From Haloarcula sebkhae (GTDB taxonomy: Archaea > Halobacteriota > Halobacteria > Halobacteriales > Haloarculaceae), in the NCBI RefSeq assembly GCF_014647415.1, contig NZ_BMPD01000002.1:150194-214193 (forward strand): a DNA stretch of 64,000 bases, written 5' to 3'. Each line of letters starts with the position of its first letter. Within the stretch, counting starts at the first letter, position 1. The notes beneath the pieces were generated by a model. It was given only the letters and a program-made list of their open reading frames with translations. It searched no databases and had not been told where the DNA came from. The translations under genes and the position numbers were made by a program. Positions 45,753 to 60,747 of the stretch are shown here, in pieces.

Positions 45753-48200
45753 ATGGCGCTGAACCCGCTCGGTCTGGCACCGCTCGCCGTTGTCGTCGGG
45801 ATTCTCGGGTTAGTCGGCTATAGCACTGTCAACGAGCGATTCGACCGCAACGTCACGCGGCTGTCCCGACGGCTCTTCGGCCGGTACGTGGGCCAGTCGC
45901 CCGAGCGGGAACGCCAACTCGAAGCTGCATACGTCGACGAGACGTACCGCGGCTACGCTGCCAGAACGCTGGTGTACGCCTGTGTCGGTGCCGTTGGCGG
46001 AGCTATCACCGGGGCGTACGCTATCGGCGGCCTGCTGTTGATTCTGCCGGCGCTGGTGAACCTCGCACAGGGGCTCCCCTCGACGATGGTGAACGCCTTC
46101 GGCCTGCGAACGTTCGAACTCGTGTTGACGCCGACACAGACGCTGTACATCCTCATCGGCGGCGGTGTGCTTTCGGGCGCAGCGACGGCCGGACTCACGT
46201 ACCTCTACCGCTGGGAACGGCTGAAAAATCAGGCGGACGTGCGGAGCCGGAATATCGACGAGGGAATGGCTCGTACCATCGCGTTCATGTACGCGCTCTC
46301 TCGTGGCGGCATGTCCTTCCCCGACGTGATGCGTGTGCTGGCCCGGAATCAAGAGATCTATGGCGACACGGCCAGAGAGGTCGGCGTCGCCGTCAGAGAG
46401 ATGGACCTGTTCGGCCGGGACATGATCTCGGCGCTCGAACACGTCTCCCGGCGGACCCCCAGCGAACAGTTCAAGACCTTCACCGAGAACCTCTCCAGCG
46501 TCCTCCAGAGCGGCCAGTCGCTGGCCCCGTTCCTCCGCGAGCAGTACGAGCGCCATCAGGAGGAAGCCGCCGAGCGTCAGGAGGACCTGCTGGAACGGCT
46601 GGCCACGGTCGCCGAGGCGTACGTCACCGTGTTCGTCGCCGCTGTGCTCTTCCTGATGACGATTCTGCTCGTCTTCGGCCTAACGACGACGGACACGCTC
46701 TGGCTATTACAGATGATGGCGTATCTCGTCATCCCGCTGGCCAACGTCGGGTTCATGGTGTATCTCGATAGCAAGCTTCAGTCGCTGGGAATCGGGAGCG
46801 GCGGGACGACGGACATTCTTGATCGGTACGAAACGGCGACACTCGGGAAACCCAGTCTGGGGACCGGCCGGCTCGGCCTGACTGACGGCGGTGTCGTCCC
46901 GGCCGACGAGGCGAACTGGCTCCGCCTCCGGTTCTACGACCGCATCAAGTCGCTCCGGGAGCTGCTTAGCTCCCCGATCCAGTCGCTCGTCTGGAACCCG
47001 GTGTACGTTCTCTACCTTGCCATACCCGTCGCGGTGGTGCTGTTGCTCGTCCGTTCCCCCGTGGCGTTCCAGACGTCATCTGTTAACATCCGCATCCTCG
47101 ACGACCTCGCCATCCAGTCGCTCCTGCTGATTCTTGGGCCGTTCGCGCTGGTGCGGTTCATCTACACCCAGCGGCTCTCGCGTATCGAGAACGCGACACC
47201 GGATCTGCTCGAACGGCTGGCGAGCCTGAACGAAGCCGGGATGACTGTCGTGGAAAGCCTCCGACGTGTCCGGGGCAGTGACATCGGCGTCCTCACGCAG
47301 GAGATGCACCGCATCTGGGCCGACATCAGGATGGGCGCGAACGTCGACGACGCCTTGGTCCGGTTCGGCCGCCGGGTCCAGACCACGGCGATAACGCGCA
47401 TCGTCACGCTGTTGACCCACGCGATGCACGCCTCCGGCCAGCTCGGCCCGGTGTTCCGCATCGCGGCGACCCAGTCGCGGGCCGACCTCCGGCTGAAGCG
47501 GCGACGACGCCAGCAGATGCTCACCTACCTCGTCGTCATCTACGTCGCCTTCCTGGTGTTTCTCGTCATCATCGTTGCCGTCCAAGAGGTGCTCGTCCCG
47601 AGCCTCCCCTCCAGCGTACCGACGCCGGCCGGAGAGTCGAACCGCCTCGGCGTCAACGTCGACCAGTTCGCTCGCTTCGGTCGCGTCGACAAAGCCGCGT
47701 ACACGCTCGTGTTCTTCCACACCGCCCTCATTCAGGCGGTCCTGACCGGCTTCATCGGCGGTCAACTCGGCGAGGGGACGCTCAAGGACGGCGCGAAACA
47801 CGCCGCGATTTTGCTGGGCGTCGCCTACGTCGCGTTCATTCTCCTCTCCTCGCCGGTCGCATCGATGACGGTCACCAGCCCCGCCGTCTCCGGCGACCAG
47901 ATAACGGTCGAATCGGCATCGCTGTCAGAGGGTGGGTTCATCGTTGTCAGGGAGTTCGAGGAAGACGGTAGAGTGCTCGGGACCTCCGAGTACCTTCCGT
48001 CGGGGTCCCACAGCGATGTACAGATAACGCTTGACCGGCCGCCGTCGACCGGCCAGTCGATCGTACTCGTCGCCCATCAGGACACCAACGGGAACCAGCA
48101 ACTCGACTATCCCTTCGGCAGCAATTCAGGGTCGCCGGACCGGCCGTATGCGTCGTCGACGGCCGGCGAGAACGTCACTGTCGAGTACACGGTCGAGTGA
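45753..48200 (+). CDS. Secretion/pilus platform protein (PilC/TadC-like) with C-terminal DUF7282-like domain
   Basis: The 815-residue membrane protein has two T2SSF domains (about 165-330 and 480-640), each with the repeated MARTIAFMYALSRGGMSFPDV or LLERLASLNEAGMTVVESL start, plus eight or nine helices. This double form matches archaeal pilus platform proteins. The last 110 residues form an extracytoplasmic beta domain like DUF7282 (VASMTVTSPAVSGDQITVES..., AHQDTNGNQQLDY). It is translated straight after the ATPase. The extra domain may touch pilins outside the membrane. Confidence 0.88.
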   Translation: MALNPLGLAPLAVVVGILGLVGYSTVNERFDRNVTRLSRRLFGRYVGQSPERERQLEAAYVDETYRGYAARTLVYACVGAVGGAITGAYAIGGLLLILPALVNLAQGLPSTMVNAFGLRTFELVLTPTQTLYILIGGGVLSGAATAGLTYLYRWERLKNQADVRSRNIDEGMARTIAFMYALSRGGMSFPDVMRVLARNQEIYGDTAREVGVAVREMDLFGRDMISALEHVSRRTPSEQFKTFTENLSSVLQSGQSLAPFLREQYERHQEEAAERQEDLLERLATVAEAYVTVFVAAVLFLMTILLVFGLTTTDTLWLLQMMAYLVIPLANVGFMVYLDSKLQSLGIGSGGTTDILDRYETATLGKPSLGTGRLGLTDGGVVPADEANWLRLRFYDRIKSLRELLSSPIQSLVWNPVYVLYLAIPVAVVLLLVRSPVAFQTSSVNIRILDDLAIQSLLLILGPFALVRFIYTQRLSRIENATPDLLERLASLNEAGMTVVESLRRVRGSDIGVLTQEMHRIWADIRMGANVDDALVRFGRRVQTTAITRIVTLLTHAMHASGQLGPVFRIAATQSRADLRLKRRRRQQMLTYLVVIYVAFLVFLVIIVAVQEVLVPSLPSSVPTPAGESNRLGVNVDQFARFGRVDKAAYTLVFFHTALIQAVLTGFIGGQLGEGTLKDGAKHAAILLGVAYVAFILLSSPVASMTVTSPAVSGDQITVESASLSEGGFIVVREFEEDGRVLGTSEYLPSGSHSDVQITLDRPPSTGQSIVLVAHQDTNGNQQLDYPFGSNSGSPDRPYASSTAGENVTVEYTVE

Positions 48201-48238
48201 CGCTGGATTTACGGTGCCGAATCGGGTAGGAGGCGCTG

Positions 48239-49903
48239 ATGGAGTTCGCCGCCTTCGCCGACCGTGCCGAAGCAATCGAAGCCGAGAGTTCCGACACCGC
48301 GATAACCGAGGCGGTGACCGGCCTGTTCACCGACGCAGGGCCGGATCTCTCGACGCTCGCTCGCTTCGTACAGGGCCGGGTGTTTCCGGCCTACGAGTCC
48401 CGCACGCTCGATATCGGGCCGCGGCTCTGCTACGAGGCGATTGCCCGGGCGGCGGGCCAGAACATCAGTGCCGACGATGTGGAGCAGCGCCTCGCGGATG
48501 TGGGTGAAATCGGTGCTGTCGCAGCCAGCTACGACCTCGGCGGCCAGCAGGGACTCGCCGCCTTCGGCGCTGGTGGCGGAGGGAACGACGCGCTGACCGT
48601 CGCGGAACTCGACACCGAGCTACGGGAGCTGGCCGCTGTCGACGGCAGCGGAAGCCAGGGGACGAAAGTCGACATCCTCTTTGGCCTGTTCTCGCGGTGT
48701 TCGTCGACGGAGGCCGGCTACCTCGCCCGCCTCGTCCTCTCGGAGATGCGTATCGGCGTCGGCGAGGGGACGGTCCGGGACGCCGTCGCGGCCGCTTTTG
48801 ACGTGTCAGTCGAGGCCGTCGAACGGGCCGTACAGGTGTCGAACGACTACGGCATGGTCGCCGAAGTGGCCCGCGACGAGGGGGAGTCCGGACTGGCGAC
48901 CGTCACCCTCGAGATCGGTCGCCCCGTTCAGGCGATGCTGGCACAGGCGGGTACGGTCGCCGGCGCGCTCGAAGACTGGGACCGCGCCGCCGTCGAGTGG
49001 AAGTACGACGGCGCTCGCGTGCAGGTCCACTTCGACGGCGAGGACGCGCGGCTGTTCTCCCGGAACATGGAGGAAGTCACCGACCCGCTTCCGGAGATCG
49101 TCGACACTGTCGAATCGGCGCTAGACGCACCGGCAATCCTCGACGGCGAGGTGGTCGCGGTCGACGCCGACGGCGACCCGCTCCCGTTTCAGGAGGTGCT
49201 GCGGCGCTTCCGCCGGAAACACGACGTAGCTGCGGCCCGCGAGGACGTGGCCGTCCGGCTACACGCATTCGACTGTCTGCACGCCGCCGGTGAGGACCTG
49301 CTCGATGCCCCACTGGAGACGCGCCACGACCGTCTCGAATCACTGTTCCCGGCTGACAGCGATGTTGTCTCCCAGATGTGGCTGTCAGGCGACTCCGAGG
49401 AGATTGAAGACTTGGAAGCTGAGGCCCTCGCCGCCGGACAGGAGGGTATCATGCTGAAAGACCCAACAGCGGCGTACTCGCCCGGCAAGCGGGGCAAGCA
49501 CTGGCGCAAGCGCAAACCCGACGTGGAGACGCTGGATTGCGTCGTCACCGGCGCGGAGTGGGGCGAAGGCCGCCGGGCGAACGTGCTTGGCTCGTTCGAG
49601 CTTTCTGTCCGAACCGACGACGGCTACGCCACCGTCGGGAACGTCGCGACTGGCATCACCGACGAGGAACTGGACGACCTGACCGAGCGGTTCGAACCGT
49701 ACATCCAGAGCGAGGACGGCCGCGACGTAGTGCTCGACCCGGCCGTCGTTTTCGAGGTCGGGTACGAGGAGATACAGGCTTCGCAGTCCTACGCCTCGGG
49801 CTACGCGCTTCGGTTCCCGCGGTTCCTCTCGGTCCGCGAGGACAAGACGCCTGACAGCGCTGACTCGCTGGAGCGTGTCGAGCGACTGGCCGAGTCACAG
49901 TAG
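48239..49903 (+). CDS. lig: ATP-dependent DNA ligase
   Basis: The 554-residue enzyme has the N-terminal DNA-binding domain, the adenylation domain with nucleophile Lys255 in EWKYDGARV, EGIMLKDP motif IV-V near 400 and a C-terminal OB domain (GKHWRKRKPDVETLDCVV). It seals nicks in Okazaki fragments and repair using ATP. It follows the pilus platform gene by 38 bases but is a housekeeping gene in an independent role. Length matches archaeal ligases. Confidence 0.95.
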   Translation: MEFAAFADRAEAIEAESSDTAITEAVTGLFTDAGPDLSTLARFVQGRVFPAYESRTLDIGPRLCYEAIARAAGQNISADDVEQRLADVGEIGAVAASYDLGGQQGLAAFGAGGGGNDALTVAELDTELRELAAVDGSGSQGTKVDILFGLFSRCSSTEAGYLARLVLSEMRIGVGEGTVRDAVAAAFDVSVEAVERAVQVSNDYGMVAEVARDEGESGLATVTLEIGRPVQAMLAQAGTVAGALEDWDRAAVEWKYDGARVQVHFDGEDARLFSRNMEEVTDPLPEIVDTVESALDAPAILDGEVVAVDADGDPLPFQEVLRRFRRKHDVAAAREDVAVRLHAFDCLHAAGEDLLDAPLETRHDRLESLFPADSDVVSQMWLSGDSEEIEDLEAEALAAGQEGIMLKDPTAAYSPGKRGKHWRKRKPDVETLDCVVTGAEWGEGRRANVLGSFELSVRTDDGYATVGNVATGITDEELDDLTERFEPYIQSEDGRDVVLDPAVVFEVGYEEIQASQSYASGYALRFPRFLSVREDKTPDSADSLERVERLAESQ

Positions 49904-49966
49904 CGCCGCTGGGCCGTTTCGAGACGGACCGACACGCGTAATGGGCGTCTCCGAGAACACCCGCTC

Positions 49967-50713
49967 ATGACAGTCCGACACGACGGCATCACCGCGGAGT
50001 GGCTCGGCTACGCGACCCTGCGGCTGGAAGGCGAGGAGACGGTTGTCTACTTCGACCCTGGCCGGTACGGCGTCCTCACTGGCGAGTGGGAACCAGACAC
50101 GCCCGGTATCGGTCACCCGCCGACGCAGGACTACGCCCCGAAAGACGGCGACATCGTCTGTGTGACCCACATCCACCACTACGACCCCGACGGCATCCGC
50201 CGCGTCGCAAGCGAGGACGCCACCGTCGTCGCGTTCGAGGGCATCAACGTCCACGCCACCGACCGCGACTTCGACCGCCTCGCCGATCTCGACTATGAGG
50301 TCCGTAAGGTGTCGATGGAGGCCAACGTGCTGGTCGACGATGTTCCCATCTGGACGATGCCGGCGTACAACCACGAGGACGGCCGAAATGTGAAAGACGA
50401 CGGCAGCCCGATCCACCCGAAGGGAATCGGTTGTGGTTTCCTCGTCTCCTTAGACGATACCCGCGTGTTCTGGCCCGGCGACACCGACGTGCTGGACGGC
50501 CACGCCGAACTCGACGTGTCGCTGTTCGTCCCCTCTATCGCAAAGAACTACACGATGAACCGCCACGAAGCCGCTGACCTCGCTGAAGAGATGGATCCTG
50601 ACCTCGTGTTGCCGATGCACTACAACACGTTCGAATCTCTGGAAGCGGACTCCGGTGCGTTTGCCGAGGACGTCGCCAAACGCGGGGTCCCGGTCGTCTT
50701 GGACGAAAGCTAG
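49967..50713 (+). CDS. Metallo-beta-lactamase-fold hydrolase (UlaG/RomA-like)
   Basis: The 248-residue protein has a HIHHYDPDG metal motif (about residues 66-74) in the place of HxHxDH, then a GD motif in FWPGDTDV near 168-175 and a final His in MHYNTFES near 222. The arrangement fits the UlaG-like beta-lactamase-fold group (COG2220) of phosphodiesterases and lactonases. The substrate is unknown. It follows the ligase with its own likely promoter. Confidence 0.85.
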   Translation: MTVRHDGITAEWLGYATLRLEGEETVVYFDPGRYGVLTGEWEPDTPGIGHPPTQDYAPKDGDIVCVTHIHHYDPDGIRRVASEDATVVAFEGINVHATDRDFDRLADLDYEVRKVSMEANVLVDDVPIWTMPAYNHEDGRNVKDDGSPIHPKGIGCGFLVSLDDTRVFWPGDTDVLDGHAELDVSLFVPSIAKNYTMNRHEAADLAEEMDPDLVLPMHYNTFESLEADSGAFAEDVAKRGVPVVLDES

Positions 50714-50811
50714 CTGGTGCAACAGCCAGACCACGTGACCTGAGACGACGGGCACCCAACTTCACCTGTCAGTCAAAACAATATTAAATCGCTCATAGGA
50801 ACACGACTGTG

Positions 50812-51291
50812 ATGGAACGCTCCAGCAAACGAGCAGGGGAGGCACGGTCCTCGACTGATCGAGCGCCCTCGTTTGGGCACCTACTGCTAGTTTGGGTCCT
50901 CATTGGGTCGTCCCTCTGGTCTCTCGGTGCTACGGTGGCTGATGCGATTCAGGTCGAACTTCCGCTATCGACGATGGGGACAGGCTTGTTGTTCGGAACG
51001 GTCGTCGTCGTGCTGTTCTGGACAGTCGGCTTTCACCCCTCACTCGCGGCCAGTTTCGGGTATTTCGTTACCGAACAGGTCATCAACATAGTCCTGCTTT
51101 TCGGTGCCATCTTTCTCTTCGTTCCGCCCTCTACACCGTGGGCCACGGCTGTGCTCCAGTTCAGTTCGATCTGTCTCGCTGCGACGCTGGTGTTTACGCC
51201 CGTCGGGAAGCAGATACGGACCTCTTTCCGGCGATCTGTCCGTTCTTTGCTTAAACTACCGCCCCAGAAGCAGTCGGCTAACAACGATTGA
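50812..51291 (+). CDS. Membrane protein, hypothetical
   Basis: The 159-residue product has a basic N-terminus, four hydrophobic helices (about 22-43, 56-72, 76-102, 108-130) and a basic tail. An AATATTAAAT TATA-like sequence lies about 25-35 bases upstream. I do not recognise it. Start ATG 50812 chosen; GTG at 50809 is in frame next to it. Confidence 0.62.
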   Translation: MERSSKRAGEARSSTDRAPSFGHLLLVWVLIGSSLWSLGATVADAIQVELPLSTMGTGLLFGTVVVVLFWTVGFHPSLAASFGYFVTEQVINIVLLFGAIFLFVPPSTPWATAVLQFSSICLAATLVFTPVGKQIRTSFRRSVRSLLKLPPQKQSANND

Positions 51292-51426
51292 TCGGTCGCC
51301 ACGTAGAATCGGGCTAAACGCGGTTTGACTCGCTGCTACTCAGATCGCGGATATCGTACGCCTCCGACTGCACCGACCCTTCATTTGACAGAAAACACTT
51401 ACCGAGCGACTGGAGTTAGACTGTCA

Positions 51427-52710
51427 ATGCCCTCCTCCCGTCGGCGATACCTTCGTGGCTGTGCCGCGACCCTCGGACTGGCAACCGCTGGTTGTCTGGG
51501 TTCGAACGAGTCAACGGAACCAACGCCGGCGAAAACCAGTACAGCGACGGAATCAGAGACTGGGACTGCCACCCCCACACAGAGCGGGCAAACGGAACCG
51601 TTTGTCGCTTGGCGGCAGTCACTCGATGCAAAAATCACTGCCCAGCCAATCAGTACGGGGACCCGTCTGTACGTCGGCACAGAGTCGGGCACGGTCACAT
51701 CACTCGCAACTGCTGACGGGAGCCAGCAGTGGTCCTACGACGCGAGCGAACCCATCCGCTCGCAACCGAGACGTGTCGAGAACACCATATTCGTCATAAC
51801 CGGGAAAGAGGGGCTGTACGAGGACCACGTCGTCGTCGCACTCGACACCGAAACCGGCTCGAAGCAGTGGACGTTCGCTCCCGGAGAGTGGTGGCTGGAG
51901 TTGCTTGGCGCGACCGGGAAGCGAGTGTACGTCGGAACGAACACTGACACCCGGGCAAAGCAGGGACAGACGCTCTATGCACTCGCCGTTTCTGATGGGT
52001 CGGTACAGTGGTCCGGCGAAGTCGGCAATCAGTACGAGGGGGCCGTTCGAAACGGGACGATATACGTGGCCTCGCGCGGCCGATTCTACGCGTACGACAC
52101 TGAGACCGGTGAGCAACGGTGGGCCAACGATGTCTCGGACTACCACTCCCAGACGATGGTCGCCACCGACGACACGCTCTGTTATGCTGCTGATATGGAC
52201 GAGACTCGGGGCACGCTACTCGGCGTGGATTCCGACACTGGGGAGACGCTCTGGACCCACGGGGAAGGGTCCATCGCATCGACGACGCTCCACGACGGGA
52301 CGCTCTACGCTGGTGGGACACACGTCGCCGCGCTCGACCCGACGACTGGCGAGCAACGGTGGCGAACGGACCAGTCCGGGGACGTCCAACAGGCCCCGGT
52401 TCAGAACGGGACTCTCTATACGGGTGGCGACGTGGTTCGCGGTCACGACAGTAGTACCGGTGAACTGGACTGGACGTGGAGTCCGGAGACGAACGTTAAA
52501 GGGGTGGTTCCGGCGGCAGTCGTGTCAGATACGCTGTACGTGGACTCGTGGGCGTACGGCGATCCACGGAATCGGTTCAAATTCGCGCTGGATACGACGG
52601 CAGGAACGAAACGGTGGGCGTTCGATGTCGAGAGCGACCTAACCGATCTTTCTGTCGACGAAAAACGGGGATATGTCGCCGCTGACGATACCGTGTACGC
52701 GCTGGAATAA
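51427..52710 (+). CDS. PQQ-type beta-propeller lipoprotein
   Basis: The 427-residue protein has a Tat signal (SRRRYLRGC) with lipobox LATAGC, a Thr/Glu-rich linker, then eight repeats each ending in a Gly-x2-x-Trp motif (for example GSQQWSY, GEQRWAN, GTKRWAF), so an eight-bladed propeller like BamB or quinoprotein dehydrogenases. Catalytic residues of PQQ enzymes are not evident, so a binding role is likelier. The start at 51427 gives a proper signal peptide. Confidence 0.86.
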   Translation: MPSSRRRYLRGCAATLGLATAGCLGSNESTEPTPAKTSTATESETGTATPTQSGQTEPFVAWRQSLDAKITAQPISTGTRLYVGTESGTVTSLATADGSQQWSYDASEPIRSQPRRVENTIFVITGKEGLYEDHVVVALDTETGSKQWTFAPGEWWLELLGATGKRVYVGTNTDTRAKQGQTLYALAVSDGSVQWSGEVGNQYEGAVRNGTIYVASRGRFYAYDTETGEQRWANDVSDYHSQTMVATDDTLCYAADMDETRGTLLGVDSDTGETLWTHGEGSIASTTLHDGTLYAGGTHVAALDPTTGEQRWRTDQSGDVQQAPVQNGTLYTGGDVVRGHDSSTGELDWTWSPETNVKGVVPAAVVSDTLYVDSWAYGDPRNRFKFALDTTAGTKRWAFDVESDLTDLSVDEKRGYVAADDTVYALE

Positions 52711-52713
52711 CTG

Positions 52714-52732
52714 AAAAAACGTCTCGCTGGCG
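52714..52732 (-). terminator. Possible oligo-T terminator for top6A
   Basis: On the minus strand six T residues follow a GC-rich stretch just after the top6A stop, between convergent genes. Archaeal RNA polymerase stops at such runs. Confidence 0.45.
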
Positions 52733-52738
52733 CTGTTT

Positions 52739-53845
52739 CTACAGCACGCCCATCTCGTCTAGCCGCTCGGGCAGGTACGTCTCCGTCACGAAGTCGAGCC
52801 CCCGAGACGCGAGCGCCTGCTGCTCGGCCTTCTTGTTGATGTCGAGCTGGAGTTCGATCTGCTCCTCCCAGAAGTCGGTCTGGAAGCGCGGGTCCTCCAG
52901 TTCGCTCTCCAGGGCGTTGACGTCGGAGTCCGACAGCGGGTCCGTCGGCAGTTCGTACTCGACGATGTCCTCCGGGCGGATGCCGATGAACTGGGCTTCG
53001 GGCGTCGCCAGATACTCCGAGAGGTGTGCGCTTTTGATCGAGCCGTAGGAGACCGACCCGAAGATACGGTACGACCACGGGTCACCGTCAGTGAACACCG
53101 TGACCGGGAGGTCGAGTTCGTCGTGGAGCCGCTTGATCAGCCGCCGGGTCGCCCGTGCGGGCTGGCCGCCGAGGTGGACGACCAGCGCGTCGTATTCGTC
53201 GTCGAACCCGTTCTCGACGAGTCGGTCGCGCATCCCACCGGTCTCCACGCAGAGGACGAACTTCGCGTCGTTGTCGAGGAATTCGATGGTGTCGGGGTTG
53301 TTCGGGATCTGGTAGCCGCCCTGCCCCACGTCATCCTGACAGTGGATCTCGCGGTCCCCGCGGTTGGTCTGCTCGCGGAGGAGCAGTGGCCCCATCACCT
53401 TCGCTCCGGACTCCTCCGGGCGCATGTGGAAGTCCTCGCGTTTGACGTCGGAGACGATCTCCAGATCCTCGATGAGGTTGTTCGACTCGTCCTGTGTGTT
53501 GAACTGGGCTTCGTCGAGGTCCCAGGACTCCGAGAGGTAGTACAGTTCACGCAGGGTCGAGGAGCGGTCTTCCTCCAGTTGCTGTGAGAGGAAGTCGATG
53601 GTGTAGACTGCCTTCAGGATCTTTTCGGCCCCGGATATCGTCTTGGCCGACCGCGTAGAGTTCCGGTCGCCGTACACCCAGACCTGCTCGTCCTCGTCGA
53701 AGACGATGTTGGACTTGGTCCGGGTAGGAATCGTCATTGTCGGGACCTCGCCGTCGGCGAACTGGTCGTAGAAGTCCGCCGCGAGGTCGATGAGTTGCTC
53801 GCGCGCTTCCTCGGTGTCGGGTGTGGTGTCTGAGTCGGTGCTCAT
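52739..53845 (-). CDS. top6A: DNA topoisomerase VI subunit A
   Basis: The 368-residue Spo11-like subunit has the winged-helix catalytic Tyr pair in [10 protein letters not shown] (Tyr102/103) and a Toprim domain with [10 protein letters not shown] near residue 205 and [19 protein letters not shown] near 265. It cuts both DNA strands and forms the covalent Tyr-DNA bond. It follows top6B with a single base between the two genes. Normal length for archaea. Confidence 0.96.
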   Translation of the reverse strand: MSTDSDTTPDTEEAREQLIDLAADFYDQFADGEVPTMTIPTRTKSNIVFDEDEQVWVYGDRNSTRSAKTISGAEKILKAVYTIDFLSQQLEEDRSSTLRELYYLSESWDLDEAQFNTQDESNNLIEDLEIVSDVKREDFHMRPEESGAKVMGPLLLREQTNRGDREIHCQDDVGQGGYQIPNNPDTIEFLDNDAKFVLCVETGGMRDRLVENGFDDEYDALVVHLGGQPARATRRLIKRLHDELDLPVTVFTDGDPWSYRIFGSVSYGSIKSAHLSEYLATPEAQFIGIRPEDIVEYELPTDPLSDSDVNALESELEDPRFQTDFWEEQIELQLDINKKAEQQALASRGLDFVTETYLPERLDEMGVL

Positions 53846-53846
53846 A

Positions 53847-56237
53847 TCAGGCGTTCACCGTGAGTTTCTCTTCTTCGATGCCGTCGACCGAGACGGTGAA
53901 CTCGGCCTCGCCAGTCACGCTGTATTCGAGGACGGCGGTTTCACCAGCCCCGACGGTCGGGGACCACTTGACGAACCACTCGCCGTCCATTTCGACGACC
54001 GATGCGCCGTTGGTGACCTGTGGTTCGGCGGTGACGATGTCGGTCAGTTCCACGTCCGCGTTCGTGTCGTCGTTGTTCTCGATGCGGACCCGGACCGTGT
54101 CGCCCTCAACCTCGCGCTCGACGAGGACGTTGTTCATGATGCGGGCCAGCGAGTCGTCGATGTGTAGCTCGTCGTTGTCGGTGACTTCGGTGAGCTTCTC
54201 GGCCATCTCCGGCAGGATGGTCGCCAGCTTGTCCTGTTTCTCGCGACGCTGTTGCATCGAGCGGCGCTTGTTCAGGTAACTTTTGAGCTCGCGGGCGGCC
54301 TCCCGGATGGCGAGTTCGATCTCGTCTTCCATCTCGGGGACATTCGCGATGGCGTCCTTGGACTCGCTGGTGAAGGGGACGTTCGTCGAGGCGACGTGGA
54401 CCATGATGACGGCCGGCCCCTTCGGGATGCCGGAGCCGCCGGGCTGGTCGAGGTTGTAGTTGCGCCAGCGGATGGACTTCACCACGTCCGTCGTCGCACA
54501 GGCCCCGCGCTGGTACACCAGCGGGACCCGGTTGGCGAATCGCATCACGTCGACGGTCCCCTCGCTTTCGAGTTCACCGCCGTAGGCGATACCGGCCTCG
54601 ACGATGAACGGGTCGCCGCCGTGGACCGACGCATCCCGCGTCGAGGCGGCGTAAAAGTCCGCGTCGAACTCCTTCCGAAGTCCTTCCTCGACCAGTTCCG
54701 CGCTGATGGGGGAGAGACAGTCCGTCGGTGGTGCGATGATATCCGTCTCGCGCATCGCCGACAGCAGTTCACTCGCCGTATCGCGGTCGTCGGCGATGTC
54801 GGAGACTTTTGGTGGCTCCTCCGGAACACCCTCGGCGGCCGTCCAGAGCGCCTCCAGCACGTTCTCGCGGGCCGTCTCACCGAAGGTGGCGTCGTCTTGC
54901 TCCTCGGTCATGTCGGCCGCACGGTCGATGTAGCCCCGGAGTTCGTCGCGGGTCAGCCGGTGGCGGCCGTCGTCGTCGAATTTGTCGGCCAGTCGACTCG
55001 CCAGCCCCTCGATCGCGGCGTCGTCTTTGCGTTTCGTTGTTACCTCGTCGACGAGCGCGTAGAGATCGCTCGATAGGTTGTCGCTGACGGCACCCCAGGC
55101 GGCTTCGACGGCGTTTTCTCGAACTGTCGCGCCAAACGTCGTGTCGCCGTCCGCTTCGGCGTCTTCGGCCGCCGAATCGACGATAGCTTCGACCTCGTGG
55201 TACGCGACTCGGTCACGGTCGTGGATGGCGTCGGAAACGGCGGCTGCGAACGTCGCAGTGGTCTCAGCGCCTTTGTTCGCCACGGCGTCCTCGACAGCGC
55301 GCTCGATGTCGGCGTCCTCGTTGACTTTCGGCGGCTGCCAGGCCATGCCGCGGCCGTAGTGGCGGTCGTTGAAGTTCGCGATGACGCTGTCGGCGGTCTT
55401 CCCACCGACGCGGGTGAACTCCTCCTGCATGAAGCCGGACACAGAGTAGGAATCCGTCGCTTCGAGCATCTTCAGGAGTGTCCCCAGTTCGACGCCGTGG
55501 GGGTGCGGGCGGATCTCTTCCGTCTCGTCCGGGAGTTCCGCGCGCTCGGCCCGCTCGAACTTCAGGGACTCGTCCAGCCCCGGTTCGTCGAACTCGACGC
55601 GGGCGTGGGGGTTGACTACAGCGGTGTCCTGAATGTAGTCCCGCAGTGTCGACCGGGCCCGCATATTGGCTTCCATCTCCAGTTCGATACGCGTCCCATG
55701 GGGACGCTCCCACGTCGTCGTCTCGTCGACGCTGATCTCGGGCTCATTGGTGTCCGTGTCGACGATGAGTTCGAAGTACTGTGCCTCGTCCTGTCCCTTC
55801 GGTCGGGACGTTATCTTTGCCGGCTTGCCCGACGTCAGCTGCGAGTAGAGCACAGCCGCGGAGATACCGATCCCCTGCTGGCCGCGGTTCTGCTCTCTGG
55901 CGTGGAACCGGGAGCCATACAGGAGCTTCCCGAAGATTTTCGGCGCCTGTTCCTTCGTAATCCCGGGGCCGTTGTCCTCGACGACCAGTTTGTAGTAGTC
56001 CCCGGACTCCTGAATCTCGACGTAGATATCGGGGAGAATACCGGCCTCCTCGCAGGCGTCGAGCGCGTTGTCGACGGCCTCCTTGACGGCCGTGACGAGT
56101 GCCCGGGCCTCCGAGTCGAAGCCCAGCATATGCTTGTTCTTCTCGAAGAACTCGGCGATGGAGATGGCCCGCTGGGATTCGGCCAACTCCTCGGCGATCC
56201 CTTCGCCCTCGCCGAGTCGCGACTGATACGAGGTCAT
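53847..56237 (-). CDS. top6B: DNA topoisomerase VI subunit B with repeated insert
   Basis: The 796-residue subunit has the GHKL ATPase ([16 protein letters not shown] at 51-66, VVEDNGPGI at 86-93, [15 protein letters not shown] near 119-133), a transducer domain with [12 protein letters not shown] and a C-terminal Ig-like domain. Between the ATPase and transducer, residues about 310-475 include two copies of a motif TFG-x-T-x-REN-x2-EA-x-W, giving an insert larger than in the typical archaeal protein of around 530-600 residues. It hydrolyses ATP to open the enzyme clamp. It diverges from gyrB across 138 bases. Confidence 0.95.
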   Translation of the reverse strand: MTSYQSRLGEGEGIAEELAESQRAISIAEFFEKNKHMLGFDSEARALVTAVKEAVDNALDACEEAGILPDIYVEIQESGDYYKLVVEDNGPGITKEQAPKIFGKLLYGSRFHAREQNRGQQGIGISAAVLYSQLTSGKPAKITSRPKGQDEAQYFELIVDTDTNEPEISVDETTTWERPHGTRIELEMEANMRARSTLRDYIQDTAVVNPHARVEFDEPGLDESLKFERAERAELPDETEEIRPHPHGVELGTLLKMLEATDSYSVSGFMQEEFTRVGGKTADSVIANFNDRHYGRGMAWQPPKVNEDADIERAVEDAVANKGAETTATFAAAVSDAIHDRDRVAYHEVEAIVDSAAEDAEADGDTTFGATVRENAVEAAWGAVSDNLSSDLYALVDEVTTKRKDDAAIEGLASRLADKFDDDGRHRLTRDELRGYIDRAADMTEEQDDATFGETARENVLEALWTAAEGVPEEPPKVSDIADDRDTASELLSAMRETDIIAPPTDCLSPISAELVEEGLRKEFDADFYAASTRDASVHGGDPFIVEAGIAYGGELESEGTVDVMRFANRVPLVYQRGACATTDVVKSIRWRNYNLDQPGGSGIPKGPAVIMVHVASTNVPFTSESKDAIANVPEMEDEIELAIREAARELKSYLNKRRSMQQRREKQDKLATILPEMAEKLTEVTDNDELHIDDSLARIMNNVLVEREVEGDTVRVRIENNDDTNADVELTDIVTAEPQVTNGASVVEMDGEWFVKWSPTVGAGETAVLEYSVTGEAEFTVSVDGIEEEKLTVNA
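54828..54941 (-). repeat. Internal repeat copy 2 in top6B
   Basis: Encodes residues 433-470, with [17 protein letters not shown] as core, matching copy 1 at TFG-x-T-x-REN and EA-x-W. The copies are about 85 residues apart. Confidence 0.6.
55080..55196 (-). repeat. Internal repeat copy 1 in top6B
   Basis: Encodes residues 348-386, with [17 protein letters not shown] as core. A weaker third relative, [13 protein letters not shown], begins at residue 328. Confidence 0.6.
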
Positions 56238-56338
56238 TGTCGTGCGGTACGTACCCGCGTCGGGGTTAAAAGGTAATCGCCACCAGAGTGAAAGTGAAAA
56301 CTGTCCCCGAAACCGCGGTCCCGCGCGCGTGCGGGAGC

Positions 56339-56345
56339 TTTATAC
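56339..56345 (+). promoter_or_regulatory. TATA element of gyrB
   Basis: TTTATAC lies 31-37 bases before the gyrB ATG, after a very GC-rich CGCGCGCGTGCGGGAG element, inside the 138-base divergent region shared with top6B. Confidence 0.55.
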
Positions 56346-56369
56346 GTGCCCCTCTATTAGGACGGGTAA

Positions 56370-60745
<4,376 letters not shown>

Positions 60746-60747
60746 CA

